From assembly GCA_003024785.1 (NCBI GenBank), contig PUQB01000098.1, positions 460,572-524,571 on the forward strand: a stretch of DNA of 64,000 nt. The letters are read 5' to 3'. The first letter of the stretch is position 1. Each line of letters begins with the position of its first letter. The DNA is from Selaginella tamariscina. Lineage: Eukaryota; Streptophyta; Lycopodiopsida; Selaginellales; Selaginellaceae. The notes beneath the pieces were generated by a model. That model was not told the origin of the DNA, made no database searches, and was given only the letters and a program-made list of their open reading frames with translations. This document shows positions 37,501 to 50,312 of this stretch, piece after piece. A program made the translations under genes and the position numbers.

Positions 37501-38401
37501 TTAATGTTAATGAATGACAACTTTGACATAACTTTGCATAATGTAAGGAAGGCAATAAAAATTATGTGAACTTTTTGTTAAGAGTGATATATTAATTTTA
37601 GTTAATTTTTCTTAATATTAACTAGTCTTAAAATTAAATATCAATGAGGACGTTGACATTTTTAAATATGAAGGGTGTATAATAGTTTTTTATGACTACT
37701 CTTCACTTTGAAGATTAATTATTATTATTTACTAAATTATGTTGACAAGTTCTAGGTGTAGAGAAAACGTGTTTATTTAATCCATTTGGGTATTTAATGA
37801 TTTAGCCGAACATCATTAGGTATTTGTAGAAAACTCTAGGCAAAACTAATACCTCTATTTAGAAAATTTTTCCTTCATCGTTATGTCTTAATTAAATTCC
37901 TAATTGATTTTGAGTTTGGCATGTCAAATATAGTTAAAAACACATCTAAGGTTGGCATAACCCCATGCCCAAACCTTTGGGTTAGGGTTATTAGGTTAAA
38001 CTCACTAAGTAATATTTCATTATAAAAGATTTCATGTCAATCTATTTTAAAAAACATGAAAACAGGGCAGGTGGGCTCCATCACATACTAAGTCAGATAG
38101 GTATAGAAAGCATACCAAAAACTAAGAAGTGTATAATTCCCACTGACATGAACCTAACTTATGTTATTAAGACACATCCTTTGTGACCCTAACTTCCAAC
38201 ATGTAAGGGCAAGTCACACCCTAAGGGTAGCCTATCTTTAGTGTTACATTGTTGTGCTCAAGTATGCCCCATTTAGGGGGTTAGCTAACTCTTTCATTAA
38301 GAATCCGTATGCACATTTGTTAAAGTACACATTCCACTAGCCTAAGGTTGAGACTTATCTTCAACTCCTCGTACACCCCAAGTTAGGAGCAACACTAAAA
38401 C
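34567..38401. other. AT-rich intergenic DNA, no gene seen
   Basis: The first 400 bp may be the displaced upstream part of the copia element but show no recognisable gag. The remainder is AT-rich without domains. An open frame at 35170-35424 (84 residues) has no recognised motif. A short run of CCCTAAA-like repeats is at 35812-35880. GC rises at about 37970-38350, just before the chromovirus. Confidence 0.5.
35812..35880. repeat. Short interstitial telomere-like repeats (CCCTAAA type)
   Basis: Five imperfect AAACCCTAAA words within 70 bases, interrupted by unrelated sequence. CCCTAAA is the common plant telomere unit. Confidence 0.5.
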
Positions 38402-39016
38402 TGTCACGACTTGATATAGGATACAAGATTCCGATACAGATACGGGTTGCAGGACTTTCCTACATGATATTCCTACCAAGATTCTGGACACAGATACGGT
38501 TGCAGATATTCCTACAGGATATGCCACAGGATATGCCTAAGGATAAGGGACATGTGGATTCATCTTAGCCTCTGCATGCATGCAGTCACTTTGCATGCAT
38601 GCAACCACTTTTAGCACTCATGCCTAGATTAACTCTTGGAGTTGTGAGCATAAAAGCTCCAACCTAATTGTTTATAATTAGTTACTATCAACACCAGTTT
38701 TACTACGATCAATCTCGTCTTGTCTTGTTCTCTTGTTTCCTGTCCTGCTCTATCTCGCTCTTGTTTCCTGTCCTGCTCCTAGATCCTGTCTAGCTCCTGT
38801 CTTATTCCTGGATCCTGTCCTGTTTCTGTCTCGTTCCTGGATCCTGTCCTGCGCCTTCTTGTCTTGCTCTCGGATCCTATCCTGATCCTGTCTTGCTCCT
38901 GAATCCATCCTGTTCATGTTCCTAGTTCCTGTCCTGCTCTCGGTCCTGCTCCTGAGTCAAGCCTTCTTGTTCTTGGAATCCTGTTCTCTTCCTAGTTCCT
39001 GGATCGTGGCTTGACA
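38402..39016 (+). repeat. Chromovirus copy 2, 5' LTR
   Basis: TGTCACGACTTGATA... to ...GTGGCTTGACA. It contains a degenerate array of ACAGGATA-like units (38410-38545), a GCATGCATGCA palindromic tract near 38573-38605, a probable TATA element (CATAAAAGC near 38648) and a pyrimidine-rich CCTGTCCTGCTCC-type repetitive part (38710-38960). Confidence 0.88.
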
Positions 39017-39111
39017 ATTTGATAGTAACTGCTTTCATAGCTCTTGTTTTCTAGCTACTTTTTTTTCCTTGATTCTTTTCCTTCGTTTCCTCTTTTTTTC
39101 TTTCATAGATT

Positions 39112-42100
39112 ATGGCTGATTTTGAGCACTTTCAACGCGAGCACCAAATGTTGCTTCATGAGCTGGCCACTTTGCACCAAGTGGTCACTAATTTGCAAGG
39201 TTCCACCAATGCGCACATGCAGCTGCTGATGCATCCTCCAAGGCTGTGTGTAGGCTCTCTCTCAGGCATCGATGGTTCCCTCTTCATCGAACTTTTCTTC
39301 GGAGCCAAGGTTAGCATGCCAAAGAAGTTCAGTGGCAATCGTGCCGATTTCCAAGGTTTCCTGAATCAGATCCGCATGCAACCACGCCGCTACTCAACTG
39401 ATGCTCAAAAGGTGGGTCTTTTGGCATCCTTACTAAGTGGATCTCCGCGGGCTTGGGTTGCTCCCTTGCTGGAGCATGACGACCCATTGATGGAAGACTT
39501 TGAAGGTTTCGTGGCTGCCTTTGAAGCCTGTTTTGGAGATCCTGATAAATACCGTTCCGCATGCACGAAGTTACGAAAACTCACTCAAGGATCCCGACCA
39601 ACTTCCGTCTATGCATCCGAATTTTAGCAACTTTGCATGAAATTCCATGGGATGAGATTGCATTGATCGAACACTTCCGTTTTGGGTTGAGGGATGACGT
39701 GAAGGACCTTCTCCTTAAAGATCCCGTTAGCAGTTCCTGCAAACCAATTCTGTAGTATGGTACATGTTCCTGCATCACCTTCTAGAGTAGTTCCTATGGA
39801 GGTTGAGAAATCCAAGTGTGGCTCTCTTTCCGCTGCTGAGAAGCAACGTCGTTGAAGTGAGAACCTGTGCTTGTATTGTGGTGGAGCAGGACACAAGGTG
39901 GCAGATTGTCTTATTAAAGCCAGAAACTTCAAGACACGTGAAGTTGAAGCTAAAGTTCAGTCGGAAAACTCTAATGTCCACTTCATTTAAGAGCCGTGAA
40001 GTTGGACGTAGGTGCAGGCTCCATTGGTGCTACTCATACCATTCCATCACTCAAGTTTCCTGTACACATTCATTTTAATAATAGAGAGCTCAAGGAATTT
40101 GCCCTGTTAGACACTGGTGCAAATGCATGCTTCATGGATGACATTTTTGCAACTCAACAAGGCATTTCGGTGGTGAAGTTGAAGCGTGCAGTTCCTGTAG
40201 AAGTGGCCGATGGGCCTGATTGCTTCTGGCGCAGTTACCCATGCTACCAAACCTCTCTCCTGCAGTCATGGCACATTCAACTATACAATTTTCTTCAACT
40301 TGATCAAGACTCGTCGACTCCCATCATTTTGGGCATGCCATGGTTCATTGTTGCAAATCCGCAGATCGACTGAAGGTCTAGGACGCTCACGTTTTCCTCT
40401 CCGACAGCTAGGATCAACCCTATACCTTCCTGTGTGCAGGATACAACCTTGGTATCTAAGGCAGTACAAGCTACAGGATTGACCGTGCCTGTTCCTGTAC
40501 CAATGTTGAAGACTCCTCCTCAACAGGATCCACCTCTTGTTGATTTGTCAGCACATCCGCAGGCTTTCTCCACTCCTGCGCAACCACGGACTCCTGTACA
40601 AGATTCTTCCAATCCTGTACACTCATCAACATTCACACAAGTTCTTTCCAATCCTGCCTCTTTTTGTTACTCTGCTTCTGTTCTACCCCCAAGATCCTTC
40701 CTCTTTTTCAGTCACAGCTCCCTCCTTCTCCTCTCCGAGTTCTTACCACTACCATGCATGAACTCGCCACTGATCCCGCTCCTTTCCACCTTTTTGCTTT
40801 TCAAGTAACTCCTACGTCTTCTTCTACCTTTCCTGTATCGACTCTCCTGTTTTTCAATCTCCTTCTCCTACTCCTTCTCCTTCTCCTTCTCCTCCTTCTC
40901 CTACCATCCAAGTACCACACTTTAAGGACGTTTTTGACAAGCACAAGCTGCAGTTCTTCCTGTTCACAGGTCCTACGACTGTCCTATTGATCTTGCGGAA
41001 GGAAAGACTCCACCGTTCGGACCGATTTATGCATTGTCACCCACAGAGTTGGAGGTTCTTCGTCAGTACATCGAGGACAACTTGGCATCCGGCTTCATTC
41101 GTCACTCAAAGTCCCCTGCAGGAGCACCTATCTTCTTTGTCAAGAAGAAGGATGGGAGTTTACGTTTGGTTGTGGACTACAGGGGTTTGAATCAAGTCAC
41201 CATTCGGAATCGGTACCCGTTGCCATTGATCCCGGAACTTCTCGATCGGCTGCGAGGAGCAAAGGTGTTCACGAAGATCGACTTACGAGGGGCCTACAAC
41301 CTTGTACGGATTTCCAGGCGATGAGTGGAAGACTGCCTTTCGTACAAGGTATGGACACTTCGAGTACACGGTGATGCCTTTCGGCCTTACCAATGCCCCA
41401 GCCGTGTTCCAACACATGGTGAACGACATCTTTCGTGACTTCTTGGACCAGTTTGTGGTGATCTACCTCGACGACATTTTGATTTTCTCCAAGGACCAGG
41501 CGGCACATGACAAGCATGTACGATTAGTTCTACAGCGGCTTCGCGAGCATGGCCTGTATGCGAAGTTGGAGAAGTGTTTTTTCGATAGGGATTCTGTGGA
41601 GTTCTTGGGCTACATCGTCTCTCTGCTGGCGTTTCCATGGACATGCACAAGGTGAAGACCATCGTGGAGTGGGAGAGGCCCAAGTCTGTACGAGATGTAC
41701 AATGTTTCCTTGGCTTTGCAAACTTCTACAGGCGGTTCATACAGGACTTCTCCAAGCGTGTACTTCCACTCACGGAACTAACCAAGCGCACAAGGGTTTT
41801 CTCTTGGTCCGACAAGGCGGAACATGCATTCACAACACTCAAGGACGCCTTCACGACAGCTTCCGATTTTAGCACATCCTGACCCTTCTCGTCCTTTTTT
41901 CATTGAAGCAGATGCCTTGGATTTTGCAGTAGGATCCGTCCTATCACAAGTTGGAGAAGACAAGTTGCTTCATCCTGTAGCTTTTCACTCTCGTAAGTTC
42001 CTTTCGGCAGAGATCAATTACAGATTCATGACAAGGAACTTAAGCCATTGTGGATTCGTTCGAGGAGTGGCGGCATTTCCTGGAAGGTGCTACGCATCCT

Positions 42101-43840
42101 GTACAAGTTCTTACGGATCACAAGAACCTGGAGTATTTCCAAATGGCTCGAGTCCTCAGTCGGCGATAGGCTAGGTGGGCGGAGTTCCTATCACGTTTTG
42201 ATTTCGTCATTATCTACAGGCCCGATTTTCGGAATGGCAAGGCGGACTCATTGTCTAGGCGCTCTTACCTTGCACCAATCCCGGCGATCCTGCATATGAC
42301 TGTCAAAGACAAGTGTTGTTGGGTCCTGATCGTTTCCGGCTTGCGGCACTACAGGTTCATCAGGCTCCAGCAAATTCAACACTCCTACAGGACATCCGTC
42401 GCAGTTGGTTAGAACGACTTGGCAAAGAATGTGTTCTCACACATTCATCCTGACATTGCAAGTTCCTCTTCCTCCAGTTCCCGTTCAGACTACAAGTTGT
42501 TCGCCATATAGGATGGACTCCTGTACCGGGAAGGTCTCCTGTACGTTCTGTTGGTATTTCCAGGACTCGTGTGGTACAGGATTGTCATGATACCCCGGCT
42601 ACAGGACATTTTGGTGTGGCCAAGACAGTGGAGGTGACTCGCAACTATTGGTGGCCTGGGTTGCGAGGTTTTGTGGAAAGGTTTGTACGGAGCTGTGACA
42701 CTTGTAACAGGTCGAAGATGCCTCATCATGCACCCTCTGGTCTTCTCGTCCTCTTCCTGTTCCTTCTGCTCCTTGGAGATCCATTTCTATGGATTTCCTC
42801 ACAGATCTTCCTCCTTCTCGTGGATTCGATGCAGTTCTTGTGGTGGTTGACCGTTTCACTAAGCAGGCTCATTTCCTACCCTGCAACAAGGCAGCTACAG
42901 GTCAGACAACTGCTGAGTTGGTGATCCGTGAAGTGTTTTGACATCATGGTCTTCCTGAGAGCATTGTTTCCGATCGAGGTCCACAATTCATGTCCAAGTT
43001 TTGGCGAGAGCTTCTTCGGAGTCTACAGGTTAAAGCGATCTTTCTTCAGGATATCATCCGCAAACTGATGGGCAGTCCGAACGCACAATTCAGACCTTGG
43101 AACAGTATCTTCGTTGCTTCATCAGTTACCAACAGGACAACTGGTTGGACCTTCTTCCAATGGCGGAGTTTGCCTACAACAACTCCGTTCACGCATCTAC
43201 AGGACAGACACCTTTCTTTGCTCTTACAGCCACCATCCACGTTTTGACTTTGCTCCTCCCGCTTTTCCTTCTTCCCCTCCTGCAGTACAGGATCGTCTCC
43301 AGCATCTTCGTCAGGTACAGGATGATCTCCGGGTTCATCTTCAGCAGGCACAGGAACGATACAAGCATCATGCTGATGCTCCGTCAGCCGGCACCTGCAT
43401 ACAAGATTGGTGATCTCGTGTGGCTTCTTCGTCGACATATTCGCACCAACAGGCTTCTTCCAAGTTGGATTTTCAACGATTGGGCCCTTACAGGATTGTG
43501 GCGGAGGTAAATCCTGTAGCTTTCCACTCGAGTTACCATCTACGGTGAAACTTCATCCTGTGTTTCACACCTTCTTGTTGGAGCCGTATCATCCTTCTTC
43601 TCTTCCCGGTCGTGTTTCTTCTCCTCCCCTCCTGTGGTCATTGACATTGAACCTGAGTACGAAGGTTGCAGCCATCCTTGATTTTTGTCTTCATCGCTGC
43701 CAACTCCAATACTTGGTGGATTGGAAAGGTTATTTGCCTACTGATCGCACTTAGGAACCTGCATCCAACTTACTCCATGCTTCTTCCAAGGTTGCTGCCT
43801 TCCATTGGCATTATTTTGCTAAACTAGGTCCCAAGACTCG
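39112..43840 (+). pseudogene. gag-pol of chromovirus copy 2, several frame breaks
   Basis: Gag starts MADFEHFQREHQ at 39112 and reads to a TAG at 39625-39627, the same place as in copy 1. Further on are the CLYCGGAGHKVADC knuckle, LLDTGANACFMDD protease, [45 protein letters not shown] and [11 protein letters not shown] of the reverse transcriptase, FFIEADALDFAVG of RNase H, the integrase zinc end (CDTCNRSK) and the LQYLVDWKGYLP chromodomain. Frame changes occur near 41315, 41635, 41875, 42030, 42735 and 43040, among others, and a stop at 43753-43755 falls within the chromodomain. Core catalytic residues that can be seen are intact. Confidence 0.88.
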
Positions 43841-43867
43841 TGGAATTCATCTTTAGGGAGGAGGTGC

Positions 43868-44509
43868 TGTCACGACTCAATACAGGATACAGGATTCTGG
43901 ATACAGGATACGGGTTGCAAGACTTTCCTACAGGATATTCTACCAGGATTCCGGACACAGGATACGGTTACAGGATATTCTTACAGGATATGCCACAGGA
44001 TATGCCTAGAGGATAAGGGACATGTGGATTCATCTTAGCCTCTGCATGCATGCATGCAACCACTTTTAGCACTCATGCCTAGATTAACTCTTGGAGTTGT
44101 GAGCATAAAAGCTCCAACCTAATTGTTGTACAATCAGTTACTATCAACACCAGTCTTACTACGATCAATCTCGTCTTGTCTTGTTCTTGTCTTATTTCCT
44201 GTCTTCGCTCCTGTTTCCTGTCCTGCTCCTGTTTCCTGTGCTGCTCCTGGATCCTGTCCAGCTCCTGTCTTGTTCCTGGATCCTGTCCTATTTCTGTCTT
44301 GTTCCTGATCCTATCTATTTCTGTCTTGTTCCTGGATCCTGTCCTGCGCCTTCCTGTCTTGCTCCCGATCCTATCCTGATCCTGTCTTGCTCTTAAATCC
44401 ATCCTGTTCCTGTTCCTAATTCTGTCCTGCTCTCGGTCCTGCTCCTAAGTCAAGCCTTCCTGTTCTTGGAATCCTGTTCTCTTCCTGGTTCCTAGATCGT
44501 GGCTTGACA
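43868..44509 (+). repeat. Chromovirus copy 2, 3' LTR
   Basis: Follows the polypurine tract 'agggaggaggtgc' and runs TGTCACGACTCAATAC to GTGGCTTGACA. It keeps a fuller ACAGGATA array than the 5' LTR (43883-44015). The regularly spaced CCTGTC/CCTGCT units at 44200-44450 create spurious Gln/Arg-rich open frames on the other strand. Confidence 0.9.
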
Positions 44510-46322
44510 ACAACTAAGCAAGACACAATTTTTAACTCATAATAATGTGACTATTGTTTTGCAAACACGTTCAGGATAGCCTCCATACTCAAAGTAAAAC
44601 TTAGGGCGCTAATCGTGCCCTTGTCCAATTGTGAATTTGAGATTTTAGTAGGTTCTTATTACCATGTTCCTTAAGAATTCATAAAGAAGGGTTTTAAGGT
44701 TGGCATTTACAAGCCACATTCATGACTTTAATTGTAGCTCTTGAATATGAAGGGTTTGGAGAGATAGTCCACATTGTGGAAAATAGTATCACGTGATTAT
44801 GTAATATTAAGCTATATAGCACATAGTACAATGCCCAAGGCATGACCTTTGAAGTTATGTTATGGGTTTAATGCCAAAGGGTTAGATATATCTTGATAAG
44901 AATGCATGCATGTACTCACATCATGGTGTTATGACTTAGCCATTCAAACCTTTAGGGGTTAGTCATGAGTCAGGCTACCCCTTGTCTCCCTAAAGGACAA
45001 GTGAGGGTGATTTTTTAAGGAGTAAGTGATGATGTCTTAACTTTGTCTAAGTCTTATGAAATGGATTTTAAAGTTTACTTGAGTTATTCTCTAGGTTCAG
45101 AGGATAGGCATTGTATGGGACTTGAGATGGGACCTTAAGTCTGATGCCTATTTAAACATTAAAATCAAATTCTCATGATCGTCTTGAAAGATTTAATGTT
45201 GCTCACATAGGTGTTGACATTAAATGATCATTTGTTACCTCATGTCAGCCCTTTGAATTAAACTCTAACACCCAATTAACTTTACAAGAGATTTTATGCT
45301 AGAACCAACCAAGATCCTCTTGTGAACCCATGAAAATAGCTCCTCCTGGACCAAAGGGGCAAATCATATTCTTTTAAGCACATACTCCTCCATCCGCCAT
45401 ACCATGCTAGAATCACACATGGTACACACCAAGGCCCAACAATATGACAATAGATCTATCGCCCACCACCCCACTCTTGGGTGACAAAGCTAGCTGTTAG
45501 TTAGAGGTTATTGGTGTCGTAATTATATGACATGCATGGCCATTGCAAGTGATGTACATCTCTCACCATGCTGTATACATCCATGCACATGACTCATGCA
45601 AATGTACAATTTGCACAATTTGGGTTGAAGTAAAAAGTTCCCACCAACAATTGGGTTGTAAAGTTAAAACGTTTCCGCTGGAAGAAATTTGAAAGCAACA
45701 TTTTACTTTTCACTCTTACAATTGCATTTCATAGTTCATTTAAGAGTCCGTTGTAAATGATTTTTATAGTAAGTTTAATCGTCAACTTTACCCTTAGTAA
45801 ACAATAAAATCTTTCATTATTTAATTATTATATATGCTAAAATAGTTTAAATTTTCCATATTGATTAAAATATTGTATATGATTTTCTCGTTGTATATAG
45901 TCAAGTCATAATTCATATCCTTTTTCTGTATTTCTTCGAGATGTTTAAGCAAATATTTTGCATATGAAATCTGTCTTACGTTTGTATGAAAGTTCTGCTC
46001 TCTCTCTCTCACACACACACAATGTGAATTGTGTTTAATTGTGTGGGCTTATCTTAACACACTTATATCAATGTTTTACATTGTGAACACGTACCAATGT
46101 ATATTTGTATATACACACATATGGGATATATGTGTATTGGTCGTTTGCCTACTTCTCAGCATCGGTGTAATTCTCTTAAAACTTTTATATATTGCATACA
46201 CATATATTTACATATAGGTAGTTATACAAAACACACACACAACAAAGATACACAGTTCTATAGTGCGCGTGCGTGTGTCTGTGTGTAAAATTTACAAATT
46301 TTGTTTATTTATCTGTGGTATG
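44510..46322. other. Intergenic DNA with R1 fragment
   Basis: Contains R1 copy 3 and, towards the right, AT-rich DNA with TC/CA microsatellites (about 46001-46020). No gene was recognised. Confidence 0.5.
44895..45262 (+). repeat. R1 dispersed repeat, copy 3 (partial)
   Basis: Same-strand match to copy 1 from the 'aggggttagtc' block (about 44957) to the 'gttgctcaca' block (about 45193) and the following 'cctcatgtcagcc' stretch. More diverged and with internal gaps. Confidence 0.55.
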
Positions 46323-49259
46323 TTATCTATATGTGCACAAATGAAGGCCTGCATTGGGAATGGCCACAAACACAATAGAATAAGGGGCAACTTGTATAGG
46401 CAACCCACTACTCTTCATAACCGGGTTCAATTCTGGTAAACTCCCATCTTGCGAGGCCACCAAGGGTTTCCCATTTAGCAGCATCACTGAACTTTGCAAG
46501 TTGTTATTTGGCGCAGTTAAATGATATTCTACGTTCAGAATTTACACCCTTTCCTGCTACCTTGTGTGTTCGCGTGTGTGTACATGAACACTCTTTCTTG
46601 TACTCAGTAATGTGTAAGTCTACTGAGTACTGAGTTTTGTTGCTCAAATTTATTAGCAAAACTGCAACTCCTTCCTGTATTCATATATAAAGTATAATCA
46701 TACACACTCGGGTCGTTAAAACCCTAAACCTCTAGGGTGAGGGTCTAGGGCAGGGAACATATATAATTGCTATTTCTTAGTTTGTGTTTGTGTAGTGCGT
46801 GTGTATTATGTATACTCAGGTAGTGTGTGTATAGGGAGAGAGAGAGAGCACTACACAACATATACGCACGTTTTTACCTTGTTTACACTCACACACAACA
46901 CCCACACGTACGCTACCTCGGTGTCTTTGAGACAATGTGCATATGTCCTCAAGTAAGTCGCATCTTGTACTGTCGCAGAAAAGACATTTCTGCCCATCAA
47001 CTTCTTCCACATAAGTGCCCTAGGAACGTAGGAATATTCTCAGCCAAATCGACACGACAAACCATATAAACTGATATTAATACATTCGATATCATTATGA
47101 TTAAAGTACTTACGAGTAATAATCAGGATTCAGATCAAAAGAGTTGCTGACTAGGCCATAATTACCTCCAATCAACGACTGTCTACAGTACACCGTGGTA
47201 TTATACACAGCCGCCATGCCAAGCTCGTCCAAGTACCTAATTAATTATATGTAAAAACATATTTATGTATATAAATAGATAAGTTATATATAAAATATAT
47301 TTACCAAAAGCTGAACACGAATCGATCTGTAATATTATGGTGACCACTGTTATAAGCTCCTCCGGCTTCTCCCACCCAAGCTTGAGGGCCGGATATTCCG
47401 AGAATATTCTTAACTTGTTGAAATGTATTTGCTTCCTGGCTCAAGTAGTCCGGGTTAAGGATCTTTTCAATGAGGTGACTGTCAACTCCTGCAATTAATT
47501 AAATTAATAATATAGCTAAATAAATAAATATGTTTAACTTAAAAAAGAAGCTAATAATTGTTTAAATTTTAAACGTTTGTTTGTTTAATGATGATGTAAA
47601 AATAATTAAATTTATAGTAGACATTTGTAAACTATATTGTGTGTTGTGTGTGTGTGTGTGTGCGTTTACCAGGTCCGAGGTTGTATATATGATGTGAAAT
47701 AGCATCAACCACATTGCTTCCTGTATCATGTAGAAATTCGTTATACCAACCAGAGTCCCAAAAACCATCCGGTGCCACAACCATTGGTTCTTATAATATT
47801 TTGCATAAACCTGGTTTACCACGCTTCTTAAGTTTTTAACATCCGCTGCATATTGTTTAGCACTTATACTTGTTCCCACTCCACTTCCACTCAGCTCGTT
47901 TCCTTCATAACAAATACATATATATATATACCATGTATTATAAGTATGTGTATGTACACATGTATATACACCTATAGGTGTATATATATGTCTAGAAACA
48001 CATACACACATACCAAGTTCCCATGCTATGATTGGAAAACCATGGTCCACTGAGAATTGAATCAAGTCTTTAGCATTTTGAGTCCCATACTCCTTTGATT
48101 TACTTCTTCCATATAATGCATTTAATCCAAACGCAACAATAGCCCTGTTTATTCAATATTTAATAATAATAATAATAATTAGTTTATTATTTACTACAGA
48201 TTATCAAATTTATAGTATGTATATACATTTAAAATAATTTATTGATAAATGATGTTGGCCGTTAGATTATATTGTTTTAATCTCTACCATGGGATAAGAA
48301 TGGTTAGTTAATTATTTTTACCCGTTTGTTCAAAGAATTCATTGACTTCTTGCCAACGTGTCATATTGAGACAGCCACCTGAGAACCCGAACATTGCTGA
48401 CGTGTTTTTACTAATGGTAAACATGGGCCTGGAGTTTTCCCAATTTGATATATTATTTGATCTTGTAATGATCCTCCTAATCTTAGAAAATAATGGTCTT
48501 AATCCTGAAAATTAAACTATTAATATTATGTTTTTAAATATATACAGTTATATAATTACTATCAATGTAACATTCATAACTTAATAACACACACACAACA
48601 CACACACACACATTTACATATAGATGTGTGTGTATATACGATTACCTTTGACAGCATTGAATAGTCGTTGGCTCTTGAGATCCTGAGAGAAAAGTAAACT
48701 TCAATAATGTGAATCATACTAAAAGTCAATTAACTAAGAGAAATATAATTTGAATGGCATATATATAATTAAAATAAATAGACGATTGCTTTGTACATGT
48801 AGAAGAAATAAACTCAAATAATTTACAATGGTACAGTTCATTGAATAACATAGGAGTGTACAAAACTCTTTATATAGTCAATCTAAGAAACAGAGGAATT
48901 GTATATATCTATTGTAAAAATTGAAGCATAATGCATAGTTTCTCAAGCTCTATGACTGTATATATATGCATTTTGTAAAGAATTTTCTGATATAATTATA
49001 TAAACATGAACAAATTATGTGTATTTTTGTATTAACTTACAAGATTAAGTAATGAAGATCTTCCCCAGCTGCAATATCCATAGTCACATTTCTCAGGAGG
49101 CCACCAATCCAATGTAGCACATATAAAATTCTCACTTACTCTGGATACAGGGGAGCTTGCATTTATATTTAACACAGCATATTGTAATTGTTCATATTGA
49201 GAATAAACACATGAAATTGTTGAACAAATGATTAAAATCAGCACAAATTTAAACACCAT
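46323..49259 (-). CDS. Heparanase-like protein A (GH79 endo-beta-glucuronidase family), nine exons
   Basis: Secreted GH79 enzymes cleave glucuronic-acid-containing chains, in plants probably arabinogalactan proteins of the wall. The signal peptide MVFKFVLILIICSTIS starts at 49259. Exons on the minus strand: 49041-49259, 48646-48682, 48322-48504, 48014-48144, 47670-47902, 47305-47488, 47115-47236, 46917-47019, and about 46323-46674. Landmarks are CATLDWWPPEKCDYG, MFGFSGGCLNM, AFGLNALYGR, the acid/base Glu in NELSGSG and the nucleophile Glu in WVGEAGGAYNSG. Next come RQSLIGGNYGL, LMWKKLMGR and the C-terminal VAPYSIVFVAIPNAG. About 520 residues, normal for the family. Frame breaks: an A-run at 48487-48490 (one base too long) compensated at the T-run 48405-48409 (one too short), another at 47786 (KNP-MVVAPDG) and one near 46540. 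The last exon has an extra segment of about 70 bases. Probably functional if these are sequence errors. Confidence 0.88.
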
Positions 49260-49375
49260 GTTGAAAAGAATTAAAGAATTTATCACAGAAACATTGAAAT
49301 CTGATACTTATAATGTTCATTGGAACTTTTAGAGTTGTTCATACTCTAGCATTGTGTAATTTATATCAATAGCAA

Positions 49376-49388
49376 AGCTTTATATAAA
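49376..49388 (-). promoter_or_regulatory. Probable TATA box of heparanase-like gene A
   Basis: On the minus strand TTTTATATAAAGC lies about 120 bases before the proposed ATG at 49259, in an otherwise ordinary AT-rich flank. Confidence 0.4.
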
Positions 49389-49399
49389 ATGTAATTTAG

Positions 49400-49944
49400 T
49401 TAGTTCTTATTTAATATAATTAACACCACCATATGCATGACCCACCTCACGTACACAACAGCGCTACAATTGTGTTGGCAGCCTTTACATTACAAATTAA
49501 TTAGTTAAATTTATTTTATATTTGTTTTTTGTATATTTATTTATTTATTTAATAAATTTAAGACAAAAAACGACAATATACAAGACAAGTGGTATCTGAC
49601 AGCGTCTCAAGGTATATACTATAGCTTAATATACTTAATAATTTAATAAGGTAAGCAGTCAGCATCGAAAATCCACCATGTAGTAATTTTCTTAGTTCTT
49701 GCGTCACGATTCAAATTTAATTATATCATATTAAATTTAAGCAATAGTAAAGTATATCCCATTCTTGTGCCTCTTAATTGCGTATATAAGTAATATGATT
49801 AGTTTATATATTTAAGTTTAAACTTAAACATGCAAAATATTAAATTAAATGAGATAATTTAAATTTAAATTTAAATAAAAGGGGTACGAAATTCCACTGA
49901 CTATCAGACCATCCCCCAAGAATTATGCGTAAAGTTTAAGACTT
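49400..49944. other. Upstream flank of heparanase-like gene A
   Basis: AT-rich, no gene and no recognised element. Confidence 0.4.
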
Positions 49945-50174
49945 GGTTGTCGTATAGTTTGAAAACTTGACTGTAAAAAGTGAGGAATATTCTAATTTAA
50001 TTATAAGTCAAAGTTAATGTAGAAATATTTATTTATACGCTGAATGTTGTCAAACTAAAGGTCTATATTGATGTTTACAGCTTGGTTCCCATTTAGCTGC
50101 CTTTTTAACTGTGTTTGTTGGAATGTTCAAGTCAGCTTTATATTAAATTTAATTTAAAAATTTTCTTATTATAA

Positions 50175-50220
<46 letters not shown>

Positions 50221-50225
50221 TTCGT

Positions 50226-50312
50226 TTTTTTTTCCTTCACGTCTTGTGGTTGGCAAGCTACTTCATCGTTATGGAGGTTGTTGTTGCTGGCCGGTTTCTC
50301 CATACTTAACAT
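50226..50312 (-). other. Conserved island with short minus-strand ORF, duplication copy 1
   Basis: Sits in AT-rich DNA but is GC-richer and almost identical to 59005-59091. On the minus strand an ATG at 50312 opens a frame reading MLSMEKPASNNNLHNDEVAC followed by QPQDVK, running on into the AT tract. A GT (GTGAAG here, GTAAAG in the other copy) after QPQD could be a splice donor. It may be a first exon, a short peptide gene or a regulatory block; I do not recognise the peptide. The plus-strand frame here has no ATG. Confidence 0.35.

Larger units (their letters stand above)
38402..44509 (+). mobile_element. Ty3/gypsy chromovirus, copy 2, structurally complete
   Basis: 5' LTR 38402-39016, gag from 39112, CCHC knuckle near 39868, protease LLDTGAN near 40108, reverse transcriptase about 41030-41510 with YLDD at 41465, RNase H near 41900, integrase about 42570-43240, chromodomain near 43700-43755 and 3' LTR 43868-44509. 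Flanking pentamers AAAAC and ACAAC may be a target duplication with one change. The LTRs differ by point changes and small indels at a visible rate, so insertion is not recent. Same family as copy 1 at 20015-25567, but much better preserved. Confidence 0.92.

Noticed and set aside
44079..44402. Minus-strand Gln/Arg-rich 107-residue frame
   Set aside because: It arises from the pyrimidine-rich repetitive part of the chromovirus 3' LTR and is not a gene.
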